Shown here: positions 6,340-9,118 of the stretch, in pieces
How the letters are laid out: the number at the start of each line of letters is the position of its first letter
How positions within the stretch are numbered: the stretch's first letter is position 1
Assembly (NCBI GenBank): GCA_964483805.1
Contig: CAZADH010000258.1
Span: 1 to 9,118 of the forward strand
Origin: CAZADH01 sp964483805
GTDB taxonomy: Bacteria > Muiribacteriota > Ozemobacteria > Ozemobacterales > Ozemobacteraceae
DNA length: 9,118 nucleotides
Reading direction: 5' to 3'
Translations under genes and position numbers: made by a program
Notes under the pieces: generated by a model
What the model was told of the DNA's origin: nothing
Seen by the model: only the letters and a program-made list of their open reading frames with translations
Databases searched by the model: none

Positions 6340-8025
6340 TCAAGCGGCGCGGCGAACCCCGAACATGAGATCGCGCTGTACCGCGAGGGCGTGGCGCGTG
6401 TGCTCGAACGTGGCGTGGTGGGCCCAGGCGATCACATCGAGGTTCGACAGGTGCGAATCGTATCGCTGCGGATGATCGAGCAGGGGGCACCAGACGGCCA
6501 GGACCCGCCATGGCATCTCGGCGATCACCTTCGGCAACGCATATTCGGCCAATTCGAGGTCGGCTGCGAAATCGGCATCGAGTGTGTGCAGGACCCCGGC
6601 GAGGGTGAACCATGCCTTGCGCAACACCAGGAGCGGTGCAGGAAAGCGCGTGCCGGCCGTGACCAGGCGGTCGACCAGGGCAAACGTCTGCTCGATCATT
6701 CCGCCCCGTCGCACTTCCGGTGCGGCCAGATGCGAAAGCAGGGCGATCGGGTCGGGGACCGAGTCGGCGGCGCCCCGGGCCAATCGATGCAGGGCGCGCC
6801 AGGTGCGTTGCGCGTCGTGGTGGATCACCCCGTTGCCCAGGTCGAGCAGGGCGGTGCGCGTTGCCCGGTCGAGTGCGGCCGTCTGTGTCCAGTCGATCAG
6901 ACCAATGGCCGGTTGTGCCTCCGGGTCGTTGCCGGTTTCGAGAACCAGCAGGTTGCCGGCATGCGGATCGCCGTGAAACAGCGCGACGGGTTCGGTGCTG
7001 AACAACGGGTCGCCGATGAGCCCCTGAAACAGGCGGCGGGCCAGTTCTCGGCGTGCACTACCGGTGAGCGGCGTCGTGGTGATCTTGTTGCCGCGCAGAC
7101 GGCTCATGACCGTGGCGCCAGGCCCGGAACCGGGCATCAATGCCGGGACGGCGATGCCGGCGCTCGCCCGATACTGGTGGCCGGCCGCGGCCAGATGCTG
7201 TTGCTCGGCGGCGAGATCGGTTTCATGTTGCAACGCACTGCGGACCTCGGCGAACAAGGCGACGAAATCGAGGTCGGGCAGGTTGTAGGCTGACCGGCGC
7301 GCGGCGAACCAGGTGCCGATGTCGTCGAGCAGCGCGATCTCCTCGGGCAGGTGCTCGCGGATGTGGGGGCGCAGAACCTTGATGACCACCTCGCGACCAC
7401 CGCTCACGGCTGGCCCCGTGATACGACCCCCCACGACGACGGCGACGCTCGCTTCGGCGAGCGGTCGCCCTTCGAGTTGCCAACGCACCTCGGGACCCGC
7501 CGCCGTCATGGCCGCGCCCAGAGCCGTCGACAGGTCGTCGTCGGTGGTCGTCTGGCGCTCGTTCTCGAGTTGCACCAGCCAGTCGCGAAAAGAGGCGTCG
7601 ACATGTTGATTGCGGGCGATGATCTGGCCCAGTTTGTAGAGGGTCGGGATGCGGTCGACCAGCACCAACATGCGCTCACCCGGCGGGCACTCCGGTTCGA
7701 GGAGCATCTGGTCGAGACAGATCTCGACCAGGCGCTCTTTGCGCAGGTGCACAAAGAAGTAGTGCAGCCCATCGGCCACCACCGGCCGGTAGTTGGCGTA
7801 GACGTCGGGTACGATCTCGTCGAGACGCGTGGTGGTGACCAGTTGCCGGGCGATGATCTCACGATATGGGCGCAGGTCGAGACTGGCGAGCACCTCGTGC
7901 AACCGGGTCCGCCGCTCGGGCGGATTCTGGCTCCACAGGCCGGGGGCCATCATCCCCAGCAGGGCACGCTGTTCGGGCAGGGGGGCACCGAAGAAACGTT
8001 CGATCATCCACGGGGCGATGTCCAC
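6340..8025 (-). CDS. Divergent ABC1/UbiB-type atypical kinase-like protein
   Basis: This is a member of the ABC1/UbiB (AarF) protein-kinase-like family, whose characterised members act on ubiquinone and other isoprenoid lipids as ATPases or kinases. Numbered from GTG 8025 (561 residues), the family marks appear in order: KLGQ (131-134, the KxGQ motif), PLAEAS (188-193, the Ala-rich loop), VVIKVLRP with the ATP-binding Lys (K216), ETDLAAEQ (268-275, the ExD motif), HGDPHAGN (351-358, catalytic loop) and LIDWTQ (D378, metal-binding Asp). Several features are atypical. The QVH that usually follows the Ala-rich loop is missing, DFG is DWT as in aminoglycoside phosphotransferases, and about 130 residues precede KxGQ. 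No membrane helix is obvious at the C-terminus. GTG 8025 is chosen because GAGGAG lies six bases upstream; in-frame ATG 8061 (573 residues) has none. Its substrate is unknown, and no quinone gene is nearby. Confidence 0.85.
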   Translation of the reverse strand: MDIAPWMIERFFGAPLPEQRALLGMMAPGLWSQNPPERRTRLHEVLASLDLRPYREIIARQLVTTTRLDEIVPDVYANYRPVVADGLHYFFVHLRKERLVEICLDQMLLEPECPPGERMLVLVDRIPTLYKLGQIIARNQHVDASFRDWLVQLENERQTTTDDDLSTALGAAMTAAGPEVRWQLEGRPLAEASVAVVVGGRITGPAVSGGREVVIKVLRPHIREHLPEEIALLDDIGTWFAARRSAYNLPDLDFVALFAEVRSALQHETDLAAEQQHLAAAGHQYRASAGIAVPALMPGSGPGATVMSRLRGNKITTTPLTGSARRELARRLFQGLIGDPLFSTEPVALFHGDPHAGNLLVLETGNDPEAQPAIGLIDWTQTAALDRATRTALLDLGNGVIHHDAQRTWRALHRLARGAADSVPDPIALLSHLAAPEVRRGGMIEQTFALVDRLVTAGTRFPAPLLVLRKAWFTLAGVLHTLDADFAADLELAEYALPKVIAEMPWRVLAVWCPLLDHPQRYDSHLSNLDVIAWAHHATFEHTRHALAVQRDLMFGVRRAA

Positions 8026-8031
8026 ACAGGA

Positions 8032-8037
8032 CTCCTC
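8032..8037 (-). promoter_or_regulatory. Ribosome binding site favouring GTG 8025
   Basis: GAGGAG on the minus strand ends six bases before GTG 8025. ATG 8061, 12 codons upstream in frame, is preceded by no purine-rich sequence, so the shorter product is preferred. Confidence 0.6.
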
Positions 8038-8084
8038 GAGAGGGAATGTCGGTTGCGCCATTTGTGCGGCGCAAGATGCTTGTC

Positions 8085-8113
8085 ACCATAACACAGAGTT
8101 TCATGTGTTGCAA
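8085..8113 (-). promoter_or_regulatory. Extended -10 promoter for the ABC1-family gene
   Basis: On the minus strand TTGCAA (8108-8113), a 17-base spacer and TATGGT (8085-8090) form a promoter, with TGT directly before the -10 box (extended -10). Transcription would start near 8078. The leader would be about 53 bases to GTG 8025 or 17 bases to ATG 8061. Repeated TGCA tetramers at 8109-8126 overlap and flank the -35 box and could be a regulator site. Confidence 0.5.
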
Positions 8114-8268
8114 TGCACAAAATGCACGCAGGAATCCTGGCGTCTTCGCGGGTCCCTTGCGATTGCGCTCGGGCTGGGTGCCCCCGCGGTGCCCGCCATC
8201 GTGGCTGCAAGGACCCACCACGCATCTCGTGGGCGGGCAAACCGGGTGGCTGACCCATGCCCACTACG

Positions 8269-8282
8269 CGCGCGATCGCGCG
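8269..8282. repeat. 14-bp GC-rich palindrome downstream of the M30-like gene
   Basis: CGCGCGATCGCGCG is a perfect palindrome with GCGATCGC at its core, 31 bases beyond the stop codon at 8314. It has no loop and no T-run, so it is not a standard terminator. The rest of 8114-8313 shows no gene; a weak CCACG/CGTGG hairpin at 8218-8232 is the only other structure seen. Confidence 0.4.
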
Positions 8283-8313
8283 AAGCCTCAGCCAGGTTCG
8301 GAGCCGAGAGAGT

Positions 8314-9118
8314 CTACTGCAACCGGACTACGGTGGCGCGGAACTGGCCGTTGCCGGCGTCGGTGAAACTGAACGTCGTCCGCTTGCTCGCATAACCACC
8401 GGGCGGCACCAGGCGGATCGCCCGCCACGCGGTGCTGGTCACGGTGCCCGAGCAGTTCTGGTTGTATGCCACCGTGGGCAGGCTGCCGGCAAAGACATAG
8501 CGGAACGGCAATTGATAGCGCCAGGTGGCAGCGAGCGCTCCGAGCGTGGCCTGGGTGGTCGAGCCATACGCAGTATTTCTCTTCGCCCCTTCCGCCCACG
8601 CCGTCATCGCCCAATCGGCAAACAGACCGTTGAATCCACCCCGCTGAGGGGCGCGGTCATCGACGTTGGCCACGCCGGTCTGGGGTGTGCCGTGCACCAG
8701 CGCGCGGATCGTGGTCGAGCCCAGTTGCTCGCTCAGATAGTGCGAAAACAGCGCTGCGGCGCCGTAGAACTCGAGGGTTTCGTCGTAGTTGACCAGCGAG
8801 GTCTGGCTCGGCGCGGAGGCATAGGCGGCGATGAGATTCATGACATCCGGATTGCTGTCATTCAACAGGGCGGCCATGCGGAACTCGGCGCTCATCGACA
8901 ATGCTTCGTTCAACCACGGTTCCTCGGCATTCGCCTGCTCGAAGTGGGCGCAGTAATTCGCCAGATGTTGGAACTCGTGCGCCAGCGTCTCGCAGACCAT
9001 GTTGCGCCAGGCGGTGCCGGTCAGCGCTGCTTCCGGACACCGGGCCATGAACATGTCGCGCTCGTTGCTGAACGGGAGATAGGGGTCGCTCGCCGTTCCC
9101 GGGCTGTTGGGCATGAGG
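8314..9118 (-). CDS. M30-like (hyicolysin-type) zinc metallopeptidase, C-terminal part
   Basis: The gene runs off the window: the frame stays open beyond the ATG at 9114, so the true start and any signal peptide are missing. The visible 266 residues from that ATG contain SNERDMFM (16-23), then TLAHEFQHLANY (43-54), a zinc-binding HExxH motif, with H46, H50 and the catalytic E47. EEPWLNEALSMSAE (64-77) follows and supplies the likely third zinc ligand, E70, 20 residues after the second His. This arrangement and wording match the hyicolysin family (MEROPS M30), secreted metallopeptidases. The C-terminal 80 residues (about 190-266) look like a beta-rich domain ending in DAGNGQFRATVVRLQ, and may be an accessory or anchoring module. 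Export is inferred from the family. No clear terminator follows the TAG at 8314. M30 is the best fit, but another gluzincin family cannot be excluded without the N-terminal half. Confidence 0.82.
   Translation of the reverse strand, partial: LMPNSPGTASDPYLPFSNERDMFMARCPEAALTGTAWRNMVCETLAHEFQHLANYCAHFEQANAEEPWLNEALSMSAEFRMAALLNDSNPDVMNLIAAYASAPSQTSLVNYDETLEFYGAAALFSHYLSEQLGSTTIRALVHGTPQTGVANVDDRAPQRGGFNGLFADWAMTAWAEGAKRNTAYGSTTQATLGALAATWRYQLPFRYVFAGSLPTVAYNQNCSGTVTSTAWRAIRLVPPGGYASKRTTFSFTDAGNGQFRATVVRLQ

Noticed and set aside
8218..8232. CCACG-CATCT-CGTGG hairpin as terminator of the M30-like gene
   Set aside because: The stem is only five base pairs, there is no T-run, and it lies over 80 bases after the stop codon.

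Overview
The window is a GC-rich bacterial chromosome fragment with six genes and a 10-base assembly gap (Ns at 2378-2387), so it probably comes from a draft or metagenome assembly. Sec-type signal peptides, AAGGAG-type ribosome binding sites and sigma70-like promoters indicate a bacterium. The mix of a secreted clostripain-family peptidase, an M30-like metallopeptidase, a GT87 membrane enzyme and a divergent ABC1 kinase suggests a little-studied phylum. Riflebacteria/Ozemobacteria or Planctomycetota-like lineages come to mind, but this is a guess and no marker gene is present to test it.

Layout, left to right. A FabZ-family hotdog dehydratase (18-572, minus) carries an unusual Pro/Ala-rich insertion. 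A strong compound hairpin terminator (630-687) separates it from a secreted protein of unknown function (718-1884, minus), which has its own promoter at 1997-2025. A divergent intergenic region leads to the only plus-strand gene, an aminoacyl-tRNA-protein transferase of the Bpt/Ate family (2163-2978), whose CxxCxxC motif is interrupted by the gap. It overlaps tail-to-tail by 8 bp with a GT87-type polytopic membrane glycosyltransferase (2971-4494, minus) that ends in a C-terminal zinc ribbon. Next come a perfect 10-bp stem terminator (4666-4694), a secreted clostripain-family (C11) cysteine peptidase (4716-6170, minus), a divergent ABC1/UbiB-type kinase-like protein (6340-8025, minus), and the C-terminal part of an M30-like zinc metallopeptidase (8314 to the window edge, minus).

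Five of the six genes are on the minus strand, but they do not form one operon. Gaps of about 145 to 290 bp, terminators after two genes and a recognisable promoter in front of four suggest mostly single-gene transcription units. The loose common thread is protein turnover: an N-degron transferase in the cytoplasm and two peptidases, one certainly and one probably exported. I see no CRISPR array, tRNA, rRNA, insertion sequence, prophage or defence cassette. I found no convincing new multi-gene system. The most unusual items are the GT87-zinc ribbon fusion, the divergent ABC1 protein, the dehydratase insertion and the unclassified secreted protein.
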